Source: Corynebacterium lactis
GTDB lineage: Bacteria > Actinomycetota > Actinomycetes > Mycobacteriales > Mycobacteriaceae
NCBI RefSeq assembly: GCF_900519355.1
Contig: NZ_ULHE01000001.1
Span: 372,001-436,000 of the forward strand
Direction: 5' to 3'
Length of the DNA stretch: 64,000 bases
Shown: positions 34,847 through 45,029 of the stretch, piece by piece
Position numbering within the stretch: the first letter of the stretch is position 1
How the letters are laid out: each line of letters opens with the position of its first letter
Notes under the pieces: generated by a model
Told to the model about the DNA's origin: nothing
Database searches by the model: none
What the model saw: the letters and a program-made list of their open reading frames with translations, nothing else
Position numbers and translations under genes: made by a program

Positions 34847-37800
34847 ATGGGGTACATGAAGTTTGAGGGGATGCCAAGGGTTCGATTCCAGCAGGGGGAA
34901 TGGGCTGCGCCTCGGAACTGGGAGGGCAGTCCGGCTCAGGGGCTATTGCCCTCGCTGAACGAGTCACTTGTTGTTCGTGGCGAACCGCGTCGGCGACCCG
35001 TGCACGCCGTCGTTGGGGGGCCTGGCACAGGGAAAAGTGCGCTCTTGGTGGATATCGCGGTCGACTACATGCTGGCGGGGATTCCCGCCGAGCGCATTTT
35101 GGTCGTTGCTCAGTCGAAGGAGTCTGCGGCGCAGATGCGCCGGGAGGTGGACCGCGCGTTTGCGTCTCGTCGGGTGCGGGCCGGGGCGGACTCTGGTACT
35201 GATGCTGTCGATTTTCTTCGTGGCGCGGGCCCCGGCGGCATGGTTCGGGCCCTACACTCACTCGCGTTTGCGGTGGTCCGAGACGGTCTGGTTGGAAGGG
35301 GACAACCCGAGCCCTCACTGACAACGGGTGCCCGCCAGGATTTTGTCGTGCGTCAGCTCCTCGCCGGTCACGCCGACGATGGCGGGGCATATTGGCCGGA
35401 GTCGCTCCGGCCGGCTCTCCCTTACCGTGGCATGGCCAGAGCCGTCAGGGATTTCTTGCTACGAGCTGCCGAGCGCGGACTAGAGGGGCCGGATTTGGTC
35501 AGGCTTGGGGCGGAGCACGGGGTTGACCAGTGGGTTGCGGCTGGGAAGTTCATGGACGAATACCAGCAAACGATGCGTCTAGCGTGGGAACCGAGCTTGA
35601 ACGCTGCGGAAATCGTTACTAAGGCATTGGCTGAGATCGACCAGGATGCGCAGGCCCTCGCGCGGTGGGGAAAGTCCATTGTGCTCGTGGATGATGCCGA
35701 ACACCTCTCGCCCGAGGCTGCGAGGCTGGTGGATTTGTTTGTGGGGCAGGCTGCAGTGGCGGTCATAGCGGGAGACGAGGACCAATCGGTTCTCCACTTC
35801 CGCGGTGCGAGCAACGATTATCTGCGTCGTATTGCCACCGAGGCCGACGAGGGCGGGTGCACTGTCACGTTGCGGAAGTCGTACCGGTGCAGCCCCGCAG
35901 TCGCGGAGGTGTGCAACGCTGTGGCGTCGAGGTTGCCCAAGCCTCCTGCCTACCGCGGAATCGAGCCCAGCGAAACCGGGCCTGGACAGGCAAGTGCCAA
36001 GTTCGATGGGCAGGAGTTCGATGGGCCGGAGTCCACCGGGCAGGTGCGCATTGCGACTCTGTCGACCGCGACGGCACAGCGCAGCGCCATCGCGGATTAC
36101 TTGCGTCGCGCGCACGCACAGCGGGGTCTTGCGTGGAAGGATATGGCCGTCATTGTGCGGTCGGGCGCTGGTGAATCGTCCCTTTTCAGGGCGCTTTCTC
36201 GCGCCGGGGTTCCGGTGCAGGTGGACCCGACGGATATCGTTCTCGGGCAGCAGCGGCTGGTCCGGGCGCTACTCGTCGCTGCAAAGGCGACTGAGGGGCG
36301 CCTGTCCGATGCCGAGTGGGACGAGTTTCTCGCAGGGCCATTGGTCAATATGGACCCGATCATTAAGGCCCGGCTTCTGCGGGGCATCCGCCAAGCGGAT
36401 TTGCACGGCGCGCCGGCAGGGCAGCAACTGGTCGAGCTGCTCAGGGCGCAGAAGCTAAGCCAACAGCAGCAGGACCTGGTTGCGCAGCTCTCGGAGCGCG
36501 AACGGCGTGCAGTGTCGGGGCCCTTGGAGATTCTGCAGGCTGGCAGATCAGCTTGGCAGGAGGCGTGGAGTCGGTTCTGTGGGCGCTGTGGAGCGCAACC
36601 GGGCTGGCGGAGCATCTCACCGCTGCGTCATTGCGGGGAGGGGCGCCTGGGGCGTCCGCTGACCGTGACCTTGATGCGGTTATGGCCCTCTTCGACTTCG
36701 CAGGCGATCAGGTTGAGCACAATCCGAAGCTCTCGTTGGCAGGGTTCGTCGCATCGGTGGAGGAGCAGGAGCTTCCAATCGGAACCCGTGACCGCAGCGG
36801 AGTCGAGCGCGATGCGGTTCGAATCCTGTCGGCGCACGCAGCACTCGGTCGCCAATGGCCCCTCGTTGTCATTGCGGGTGTCCAGGAGGGTTCGTGGCCC
36901 AGCCTGGGAGTCACCGGGTCGATTATGAAACAAGATCAGTTAATCGGCCTCGTCGACCGCGGCATCGATCCGAGTGAATATGTGGTGTCCATTGCGGACA
37001 AGTTGGCAGAGGAAAGACGCCTGCTGCACGTAGCCGTTTCTCGCGCGTGCAACGAGCTACTCGTGACGGCTGTCGACTCGCCCGACGACGAGGGGGTTCC
37101 CAGTCCGTTCGTGGCTGAGCTGATCGATGCGTTTGGTGAGGGCGTGCAGGAGGACTCGTCCGAGTCCGATTCCGGTCGAAGCGCCGGCAACGGTGAAGCT
37201 GTCAACGGCGAAACAGAGGATAGCGGGGAGCGAGGGGCAGACGAGGGGCCGTCGGTCTGCGTGGAATACCCGGATGCGGTTGATCTGAGGGTCCTGTCCA
37301 TCGGTGCCCTACTTGCGGAGCTCCGTCGGGCTGCAGTGAGCCCGGAGGAAACTGAGACACGTCGTCGGCAAGCGGCGAGGCAATTGGCGCGCATGGCTGA
37401 GGCGGGCGTGGAAGGAGCACATCCAGACTCCTGGTGGGGGCTGCGCCCTCCAACGACGACGGCTCCCGTAGCGGAGGTTGCGCCCATCGTCGTCAATCCG
37501 TCGAAGGTGGAAAGGGCTCTGAAGTGCCCGCTTATGGCGATGCTGGATAAACCCGCGCCGAATTCGGCCATGCGGCTGGGCTCGATGTTTCACCTGGCCG
37601 CCGAAGCGCTGTCGAAGGGGGTGAGTGTGCCCGAGGCGACGGAGGAAATGAGACGCGTCTTCAATCTCCTCTCCGATGACCCGCAGTGGCGCAAGGACCA
37701 GGAAATAGAGCGGTGGGTAGATGCTCTGCAGGCCTGGGATCAGTGGATTTCGGCCAAACAGGATGTTGGCGCTGAAGTGAGGGTCAAGGTTGCGCTCGAT

Positions 37801-38241
37801 GAGGAAGTCACCGTGGTCGGTCGCATCGACCGGTTGATCGAAGACGCCGACGGCGCACTCCAGATTATCGATATCAAGACGGCGAAAAACCCTGTCTCGA
37901 AGCAGGAGGCAGAAGAACACGCGCAGTTGGCGACGTATCAACTCGCACTTTCGAAGGGGCGACTGCGAAAGGTCGACGACCGCGCCGAGATAGTCGAGGG
38001 TTCGGGAACGGGCATCGATCAATCCGGGGCATATCTTGTCTACCCGCGGAAACCAACGCGCAATTCCATCACGACCCGCGAGCAATCCAAGCTGACCGAG
38101 GAGAAATTGAAAGTGTGGAGCGGAAGGATATCGAAGGCGGCGAAAGCTGTCGTGGGGCCGGGCGCCATGGCCGTAGCCGGCGACCACTGTGACTTTTGCT
38201 CACTGCGCAAGGCCTGCCCGGCTGCGGAAGGACGGAGATAG
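34847..38241 (+). pseudogene. adnA: AdnA, helicase-nuclease subunit, interrupted by a frameshift
   Basis: Subunit of the AdnAB motor-nuclease that resects DNA double-strand ends in Actinobacteria. The N-terminal frame has Walker A VVGGPGTGKSALL near residue 55 and UvrD-type motifs (VLVDDAEHLSPE, AGDEDQSV, RKSYRCSP). The C-terminal frame has LLHVAVSRACNELL, the RecB-type nuclease core LQIIDIKTAKNP and the iron-sulfur cysteines CDFCSLRKAC. The frames join near 36560; one more G in cagga gives Q-G-G-V-E and a single protein of about 1132 residues. Start is ATG 34847; ATG 34856, 7 nt after CACAAT, is an alternative. Loss of AdnA would disable resection by this route. Confidence 0.87.
37363..37373 (+). 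repeat. 11-mer CGTCGGCAAGC, copy 10
   Basis: In adnA downstream of the frameshift, encoding Arg-Arg-Gln-Ala, the same frame use as copy 3. Confidence 0.8.
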
Positions 38242-38243
38242 CA

Positions 38244-41200
38244 GTGAACGCGAAGGTGACGGATATTGATCCCATCGCACTGTCCCAGATGATGGGGCAG
38301 TCCTTCCCCCCGACCGAACAGCAGGCCGCTGTGATCGGGGCTCCGCTCGAGCCGATGCTCGTTGTCGCCGGAGCCGGGGCAGGTAAAACGGCGACGATGG
38401 CTGCGCGCGTTGTCTGGCTCGTGGCCAACGGGTACATCAGGCCGGAGCAGATATTGGGACTGACTTTCACTCGCAAAGCTGCACGGGAGCTGGGCGTGCG
38501 CATTCGCCAGCAGCTGCACCAGTTGGCGCAGTCGAGGGAATTTCGCGCGGTCGCTAGCCCGGAGGTCCTCGCGGCACTCGAAGTCATCGCCCCGACGACG
38601 TCGACGTACGATGCCTACGCGTCTGAAATCGTGAGCAACTATGGCCTGCTGCTGCCGACTGAGCCGGGCGTGAGCATCCTCGACGGGGCTACGGAATGGC
38701 AGCAGGCATGGAACATCGCGCTTGCCGCACAGTCAATGAACTCCGATATCGCCCCTGCAACGTTGGCGCAACGAATGATTGCCCTTGGGGCTAATCTTGA
38801 TTCAAATCTTTCCTCGGTCGCGGAGACACGCTCTGAGACGGAGGCGTTCATCAAGAACATTGAGCAGACCCCGAAGGCATCGAAGAGGGGAGGGGACCTG
38901 CTGGCGGATCTTCGCAAGGTCGTCGATTCGCAGCGCCAGCGTCTCGAAATTTTGCCGTTCCTCAGCCAGCTGCGTGCAACCTGTGATGCCGATAACGTCG
39001 CAACGTTTGCGATGCAGATGGCGCGGGCAGCCCGCTTGGCCAGCGCATTCGATGAGGTCTCGGCCTCCGAGCAACGTCGATTCAAGGTGATCATGCTCGA
39101 TGAGTACCAGGACACGTCGCATACGCAGAGACTATTCCTCCGGGCGCTGTTCTCGGGGGCGTGCGTGACGGCGGTGGGAGACCCCATGCAGTCAATCTAT
39201 GGATGGAGAGGGGCGACTGCGGAGAACCTGGCCCAGTTCGTCTCCGATTTTCCCCGCTCCGACGGGATGCCCGCTGAGAAGAAGCAGTTGACCATATCCT
39301 GGCGCAACCCCAGCAGTGTCCTCGATATCGCGAACGTGATTTCGGATAGTGCATTCGCAGGCCAGAAGCGAGCAGTCGAACGGCTTCAGGCAGGCCCGAA
39401 AGCCGGTGCCGGCGAGGTTTCTATGGCACTTCTCGGGACTGGCGAAGAAGAAGTTACCTATATCGCTGACCTCCTCGAGGAGGAGATGCGGAACCGAAAT
39501 GCCGTGGGCAAGACGCTCGACGCGGCAATCCTGGTGCGGACCAACCAAGAATCGGCGTCGTACCTTCAGGCGCTTTCGGACAGAGGAGTGCCGGCTGTCA
39601 TCGTCGGTCTTGCGGGCTTGCTGGGCGTTCCCGAGGTCATGGATATTACCTCGACCCTGAGAATGCTTGTCGATCCGAGCAGCGACGCAGACACGATGCG
39701 CCTGCTGCTCAGTCCTCGCTTCAATGTGGGAGCAGCGGATGTGGAGGCACTTCGCACGCGTGCCCGTCAGCTGGCGCATGCACGGGCGCGTCAGAGCGTG
39801 CAGTCGCCCGATGACGAGTCACCGCTGGTCGAGTTTGCACGCAAGCTCGACGAACTGGTGGAGCAGGCCGAGGACCAGCCCAACCGGGTTGGCCTCGCGC
39901 ATGCCGTTGCTGATCCCGACATCAGGTTCAGCGATGGGACGCCGCTAGCTCGCGGCAACGAAGAAGACAACGGGCCGATGGTCACGAGTGAGCTGCTCCG
40001 CTTTTCGCAGGAGGGCATGCGCAGGATTGCAGAATTGGGCGCTACGCTGCGTCGCCTGCGACGTTTCTCGCTGAGCAAGCCCCTCCCAGAGCTAGTGGAA
40101 GATGTTGCGGCAGAGTTCGGCATCCGCGTAGAGGCCGCCGCCGGACAATTCGGAGAATCCACGGCCATCACAAAGCCTTCTACAATTCACCTCGACCGCT
40201 TTGTGGACATTGCCGCACAGTATTCTCAGAACAACTCAGACGATGTCGCAGCATTCCTTGGCTACCTGGACTTTGCAATCGCCCACGACGGCGGGTTGGA
40301 GCGGGCTCCCGTGGAGATCCCGCCGAACTGCGTCCACATCATGACCATGCATAAGGCAAAGGGCCTGGAGTGGGACACCGTCGTTGTGCCCCGAGTCACC
40401 GCGGCTCAGTTCGATAACCTCAAGGTTGAGTCGTGGATTAGGCGCCCGGAGCTTCTCCCGCCGGGCGCAATCACGCAGGTGGACCCGCTAGCGACTAATG
40501 ACGCGGGTAATGCTGCTGGCGCGGAGGGCGCCGCGGCGGCAGGGGGGTTCGCGGCGTCGGAAAGCGTGGACAAGGACGCGCCGGAGCTCGACATCTCCGG
40601 CGTCGAGAACCAGACGGAGCTCAACAACGCGCTCAAGGCCTACACCGACGAGCTCCGCGGCCTTCTTGTTGAGGAAGCGCAGCGACTTTTCTACGTCGCG
40701 GTGACTCGTGCGGAGCGGAAGCTCATCGTGACTGCGAGCCTGCGACCGAAGCCGGGCAACGTTCATCCCACGGCCCCGTCGAAGGACTTTGCCGCGATTG
40801 CTAAGGCATTTCCGGAATATGTGGATGTGTGGGTCGCGGAGGACTCGGCGGCCGGGGACCGCGCCCCGGAGGAGACGTCGTCGGGCCACACTGCCAGCAC
40901 AGAGATCGATGGGGTGGCGTGGCCTGCCGATACGCTCGCGGGAAGGCGAGAAGAAGTGGAGGCAGCGGCGCGCAGAGTCCGTCACTATCTCTCCCACCCC
41001 GGCGCTGAGGAGCCGCTCCGGGACGACTTGTCGCAGGTGTGGGAGTCAGAAACCTCGATCCTCCTGGAGGAACTGCGCCGGGCGAGCGCCGAGGACATTG
41101 TTGTCGAGCTCCCCAGTAGTATTTCTACGAGCGAGTACCAGGCTCTTGTCAGCGATCCCGAAGGGTTCGCACGCCGAAAGGTCAGGCCAGTGCCGTTCAA

Positions 41201-41738
41201 ACCCAACCGTTTCGCACGGCGAGGCACGGCATTCCACGCGTGGCTCGAAAACCGCTTCAACGTGCATAGCCTGCTCGACGACGAGGACCTGTACGCATCC
41301 GGTCTCGACGATTTCCTCGGTTCGCACGAGGCGGTATCCGAAAAGGAACTCAGCAGTCTGCAGGCGAATTTCGAAGCATCAGAGTGGGCGGAGCGGACCC
41401 CGGAGTTCGTGGAGGTCCCCTTCGAGATCTCGATCGGTTCGCGCCGGATCGTCGGTCGTATTGATGCCGTGTTCAACCTCGATGGGAAGTGGACGGTCAT
41501 CGATTGGAAGACGGGGCGGCCTCCGAAGGGAAAGGCTCTACGCGTCGCGGTGTTGCAGCTGGCGATATACCGGCTGGCGTGGTCCGATCGCCTGCGGGAG
41601 ATGGGCAATGACGTCTCGCCCGAACAGATTGACGCCGGGTTTTTCTATGTCGGCGCGAAGCAGACCATTCGGCCGGATGAATCACTGTTGCCAAGCAGGA
41701 TAGAGTTAGACAGGAAAATGCGGGAGCTGCTTGACTAG
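38244..41738 (+). CDS. adnB: AdnB, helicase-nuclease subunit
   Basis: Second subunit of the AdnAB double-strand-break resection machine. The 1164-residue protein has Walker A VVAGAGAGKTATM near residue 46, motif Ia GLTFTRKAA, motif II MLDEYQDTSHTQ, motif III VGDPMQSIYGWRGA and motif VI YVAVTRAERKL. A C-terminal RecB-like nuclease domain has GRIDAVFNLDGKWTVIDWKTG and QLAIYRLAW. GTG 38244 starts 3 nt after the adnA stop, with GGACGGAG upstream, so the pair is co-translated. The gene is intact, unlike adnA. Confidence 0.93.
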   Translation: MNAKVTDIDPIALSQMMGQSFPPTEQQAAVIGAPLEPMLVVAGAGAGKTATMAARVVWLVANGYIRPEQILGLTFTRKAARELGVRIRQQLHQLAQSREFRAVASPEVLAALEVIAPTTSTYDAYASEIVSNYGLLLPTEPGVSILDGATEWQQAWNIALAAQSMNSDIAPATLAQRMIALGANLDSNLSSVAETRSETEAFIKNIEQTPKASKRGGDLLADLRKVVDSQRQRLEILPFLSQLRATCDADNVATFAMQMARAARLASAFDEVSASEQRRFKVIMLDEYQDTSHTQRLFLRALFSGACVTAVGDPMQSIYGWRGATAENLAQFVSDFPRSDGMPAEKKQLTISWRNPSSVLDIANVISDSAFAGQKRAVERLQAGPKAGAGEVSMALLGTGEEEVTYIADLLEEEMRNRNAVGKTLDAAILVRTNQESASYLQALSDRGVPAVIVGLAGLLGVPEVMDITSTLRMLVDPSSDADTMRLLLSPRFNVGAADVEALRTRARQLAHARARQSVQSPDDESPLVEFARKLDELVEQAEDQPNRVGLAHAVADPDIRFSDGTPLARGNEEDNGPMVTSELLRFSQEGMRRIAELGATLRRLRRFSLSKPLPELVEDVAAEFGIRVEAAAGQFGESTAITKPSTIHLDRFVDIAAQYSQNNSDDVAAFLGYLDFAIAHDGGLERAPVEIPPNCVHIMTMHKAKGLEWDTVVVPRVTAAQFDNLKVESWIRRPELLPPGAITQVDPLATNDAGNAAGAEGAAAAGGFAASESVDKDAPELDISGVENQTELNNALKAYTDELRGLLVEEAQRLFYVAVTRAERKLIVTASLRPKPGNVHPTAPSKDFAAIAKAFPEYVDVWVAEDSAAGDRAPEETSSGHTASTEIDGVAWPADTLAGRREEVEAAARRVRHYLSHPGAEEPLRDDLSQVWESETSILLEELRRASAEDIVVELPSSISTSEYQALVSDPEGFARRKVRPVPFKPNRFARRGTAFHAWLENRFNVHSLLDDEDLYASGLDDFLGSHEAVSEKELSSLQANFEASEWAERTPEFVEVPFEISIGSRRIVGRIDAVFNLDGKWTVIDWKTGRPPKGKALRVAVLQLAIYRLAWSDRLREMGNDVSPEQIDAGFFYVGAKQTIRPDESLLPSRIELDRKMRELLD

Positions 41739-41801
41739 GACCTCCCAGCTGATATTCCGGTTGAATTCCCAGTTGCAAAGGAAAGGCGGGAGTAGGACGT
41801 C

Positions 41802-42869
41802 TTGCGTGAGCCAGTTCGTAACTCCTCGGGGCGCGAGGCCGAGCTCGACGATCTTCCAGATCACGCGCTGCTCGGTGTCATCGGCATACCCGAATCGGCA
41901 CCGAAGAATCCGTGGCGGCTTATCGTCAGGCGACTGACCTATGCCGCGGCGCTGCTGCTCGTTGCATCCCTCGTGGTCTACTACGACAAGGGCGGCTACA
42001 CGGAGGACCTCACCTTCGTCGACTCCCTGTACTATTCCGCGGTCAGCCTTTCCACCACCGGCTACGGCGACATCACCCCGGTGACGCAGCGAGCCCGCAT
42101 CTTTAACATCCTGATCATCACCCCGCTTCGAGTCGCATTCCTGGCCCTCTTGGTCGGTACGACCTTGACAGTCTTGACACAGGAATCCCGTAAGACTCTG
42201 CAGATTCAGCGCTGGAGGAGACAGTTGCGCAACCACACCGTTGTCATTGGGTACGGCACCAAGGGCCGATCCGCCATCGCCGCTCTGCTTGCCGACGGCG
42301 TGGACCCGGGCGAAATCGTGGTCATCGACACAAATAAGCAGGCTCTGGAGCACGCGACGAACCAGGGACTCGTGACCGTCCACGGGTCTGCGACGAAGTC
42401 CGATGTGCTCAAGCTCGCCGGAATTCCGAGGGCGCGTTCGGTCGTGATTGCGCCGAACAAGGACGACACTGCGGTCCTGGTGACCCTATCCGTTCGCGAG
42501 CTCGCCCCCGGAGCGTCGATTGTGGCGTCGGTACGCGAGTCCGAAAACCGTCACCTGCTGACGCAGTCGGGCGCCGACCAGGTCGTCATTTCCTCGGAGA
42601 CGGCCGGCCGAATGCTGGGGCTGGCCACCGTGACCCCTTCCGTGGTGGAGATGATGGAGGACCTGCTCAGCCCGGACGAGGGCTTCTCCGTCGCGGAGCG
42701 TCTGGTCACGGAGGAAGAGATCGGTGCGAGCCCGCGCCACCTGGCTGATATCGCGCTCGGCGTCGTCCGTTCAGGCGAGCTTTACCGCATTGACTCCCCG
42801 GAGTGCGAGTCCGTCGAGCCGGGCGACCGCCTGCTCTACGTCCGCCGCGTCTACAGCAGCGACGAATAA
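41802..42869 (+). CDS. Potassium channel with cytoplasmic TrkA-N/RCK domain
   Basis: A 355-residue two-helix K+ channel. TM1 is LTYAAALLLVASLVVYY (about 46-62). The pore helix and selectivity filter are SLSTTGYGD near residue 87, followed by TM2 (ILIITPLRVAFLALLVGTTL). The RCK domain binds nucleotide through VVIGYGTKGRSAIAAL near 147. TTG 41802 has GCGGGAG upstream. It lies between adnB and uvrD2, as in mycobacteria (Rv3200c). No functional link to the helicases is evident. Confidence 0.92.
   Translation: MREPVRNSSGREAELDDLPDHALLGVIGIPESAPKNPWRLIVRRLTYAAALLLVASLVVYYDKGGYTEDLTFVDSLYYSAVSLSTTGYGDITPVTQRARIFNILIITPLRVAFLALLVGTTLTVLTQESRKTLQIQRWRRQLRNHTVVIGYGTKGRSAIAALLADGVDPGEIVVIDTNKQALEHATNQGLVTVHGSATKSDVLKLAGIPRARSVVIAPNKDDTAVLVTLSVRELAPGASIVASVRESENRHLLTQSGADQVVISSETAGRMLGLATVTPSVVEMMEDLLSPDEGFSVAERLVTEEEIGASPRHLADIALGVVRSGELYRIDSPECESVEPGDRLLYVRRVYSSDE
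42287..42297 (-). repeat. 11-mer CGTCGGCAAGC, copy 11
   Basis: In the RCK domain of the K+ channel gene, coding strand ctt-gcc-gac (Leu-Ala-Asp). Confidence 0.8.
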
Positions 42870-42911
42870 CAAATTAAACCGTTCTATACGACACGCGAGA
42901 GGAATTATTCG

Positions 42912-45029
42912 GTGGCGGAGCGCGAGAGCATGCCCGATTACCTATCCGGCCTGGACCCGGATCAGCGGGAGGCCGCGACGGCACCGATGGGCCCGGTGTG
43001 CATCTTGGCCGGCGCCGGCACCGGCAAGACTCGCACGATCACGCACCGTATCAAGTACCTGATCGACCAGGGATTCGTGCAGCCGCAAAAGATTCTGGCG
43101 GTGACATTCACCTCCCGCGCGGCGGGGGAGATGCGCGACCGACTGGCCTCCATGGGAACACCCGGGGTGCAGGCCCGAACCTTCCACTCGGCGGCGCTGC
43201 GCCAGTTGCGCTACTTCTGGCCCCAGGTAGCGGGCGATATGCCATGGCAGCTGCTGGACGATCGCAAGTTCCGCGTCGTCGCCCAGGCAGTACGCAGGGT
43301 GGGGCTGGACGGATCGAAGGAAACCATCCGCGATGTCATGGGGGAGATCGAGTGGGCCAAGGCGACCCTCGCGGGCGCCGAGCAGTACGCTGCGGCGCTG
43401 AAGGAGCACGGCCGCACGGCGCCGATCCCGGTGGAGAAGGTCATCGACTGCTACCGGGCGTACGAGGACATCAAGACCACCCCCGACGGACTACTGCTGG
43501 ACTTCGACGACCTGCTGCTTCACACCGCCGGGGCCATGGAGAATTCCCGCGCGGTCGCTGAGGAATTCCGCAACCAGTACCGCTGCTTCGTCGTCGACGA
43601 GTACCAGGACGTCACGCCGTTGCAGCAGCGGGTCCTCAATGCCTGGTTGGGAGACAGGGATAACCTCACCGTCGTCGGCGACGCGAACCAGACGATTTAC
43701 TCCTTCACCGGCGCGACCCCGCACTACCTGATGAACTTCTCCAGGGATTACCCGGAGGCCACCGTCGTGCGGCTCCAGCGCGACTACCGATCCACGCCTC
43801 AGGTCGTCGAGCTGGCCAACGACGTCATCGGTCGCGCACAGGGACGCATCGCCGGCTCCCGCCTGAAGTTGGTGGGGCAGCGCGCGGACGGACCCGAGCC
43901 GACGTTCAACCAGTACGACGACGAGCCGATGGAAGCCCGCGCAACGGCCCGCACCATCAAGCGCCTCATCGACTCCGGAGTGCAGCCTTCCGAGATCGCG
44001 GTCCTCTACCGCATCAACGCGCAGTCAGCGGTGTTCGAACAAGCTCTGTCCGAGGTCGGCGTTCCCTACCAGGTCCGGGGAGGTGACGGCTTCTACCAGC
44101 GTCCCGAGATTCGCGATGCCATCTCGGCGCTGGTCAGGGTATCGCGCGCGGCTGCCCACCTGAAGGGCCAGGACCTGCTCGCTCAGGTCAAACAGGTCTT
44201 CGCCGGGCTCGGTTTGACGGAGCAGGAGCCGGAGGGCGCCGGAGCTCGCGAGCGCTGGCAGTCCCTCGGCGCCCTTTTTGACCTTTGCCGCGACCTCGTC
44301 CACTCCACGCCTGAGCTCAATATCCAGGCCTTGCTCGGCCAATTGCACACCCGCCAGCAGGCGAAGCACCCGCCGACGCTGCAGGGCGTGACGCTCGCGA
44401 GCCTCCACGCCGCGAAGGGCCTCGAGTGGGACGCCGTCTTCCTCGTGGGGCTTACCGACGGCGCCCTGCCCATTCAGCACGCCCTGAGGAAGCTGGAGCA
44501 GTCGCCGGCGCAGGGGGCCGAGGCCATCGAGGAGGAGCGCCGCCTGTTCTACGTCGGGATCACCCGCGCCCGCGAGCACCTGGAACTGTCCTGGTCCCTG
44601 GCGCGAGCAGAAGGCGGGCGCAAGAGCCGCAAGCGCAGCCGTTTCCTCGACGGTCTCGACATCGGAGTCTCTGACCACTCCACGGCGCCCGCGCCGTCGC
44701 GGCGCTCTAAGCGGAAGTCCCGGCAGTGCAAGGGCTGCACGAAGCCGCTGTTCACGGATGCCGAGCGCATTTCCGGGCGCTGCGAGGAATGCCCGGTGAC
44801 GGCCGACCCCCAGTTGGTCGACGCCATCAGGGCATGGAGGCTGGAAGTCTCAAAGGAGATGTCGGTGCCCGCGTTCGTCGTGTTTTCGGATGCGACGCTC
44901 CTGGCCATCGCGGAGCAGCAGCCGACGACTCCGGAGGAGCTGCTGGAAATCCCCGGGATCGGCGAGGCCAAGCTCACCCACTACGGAGAGGGGATTTTGG
45001 CACTGGTCAACTCGTTCGTCGACTCGTAG
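42912..45029 (+). CDS. uvrD2: ATP-dependent DNA helicase UvrD2
   Basis: Superfamily 1 3'-5' DNA helicase for repair. The 705-residue protein has Walker A LAGAGTGKTRT near residue 31, motif II VVDEYQDVTPLQ, motif III VGDANQTIYSFTGA, RLQRDYRSTPQV and motif VI YVGITRAREHL. UvrD2-specific features follow: a tetracysteine zinc module (CKGCTKPLF and GRCEEC, about 611-633) and a C-terminal HRDC domain (DPQLVDAIRAWRLEVSKE to the end). GTG 42912 has GAGAGGAAT upstream. Confidence 0.94.
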   Translation: MAERESMPDYLSGLDPDQREAATAPMGPVCILAGAGTGKTRTITHRIKYLIDQGFVQPQKILAVTFTSRAAGEMRDRLASMGTPGVQARTFHSAALRQLRYFWPQVAGDMPWQLLDDRKFRVVAQAVRRVGLDGSKETIRDVMGEIEWAKATLAGAEQYAAALKEHGRTAPIPVEKVIDCYRAYEDIKTTPDGLLLDFDDLLLHTAGAMENSRAVAEEFRNQYRCFVVDEYQDVTPLQQRVLNAWLGDRDNLTVVGDANQTIYSFTGATPHYLMNFSRDYPEATVVRLQRDYRSTPQVVELANDVIGRAQGRIAGSRLKLVGQRADGPEPTFNQYDDEPMEARATARTIKRLIDSGVQPSEIAVLYRINAQSAVFEQALSEVGVPYQVRGGDGFYQRPEIRDAISALVRVSRAAAHLKGQDLLAQVKQVFAGLGLTEQEPEGAGARERWQSLGALFDLCRDLVHSTPELNIQALLGQLHTRQQAKHPPTLQGVTLASLHAAKGLEWDAVFLVGLTDGALPIQHALRKLEQSPAQGAEAIEEERRLFYVGITRAREHLELSWSLARAEGGRKSRKRSRFLDGLDIGVSDHSTAPAPSRRSKRKSRQCKGCTKPLFTDAERISGRCEECPVTADPQLVDAIRAWRLEVSKEMSVPAFVVFSDATLLAIAEQQPTTPEELLEIPGIGEAKLTHYGEGILALVNSFVDS

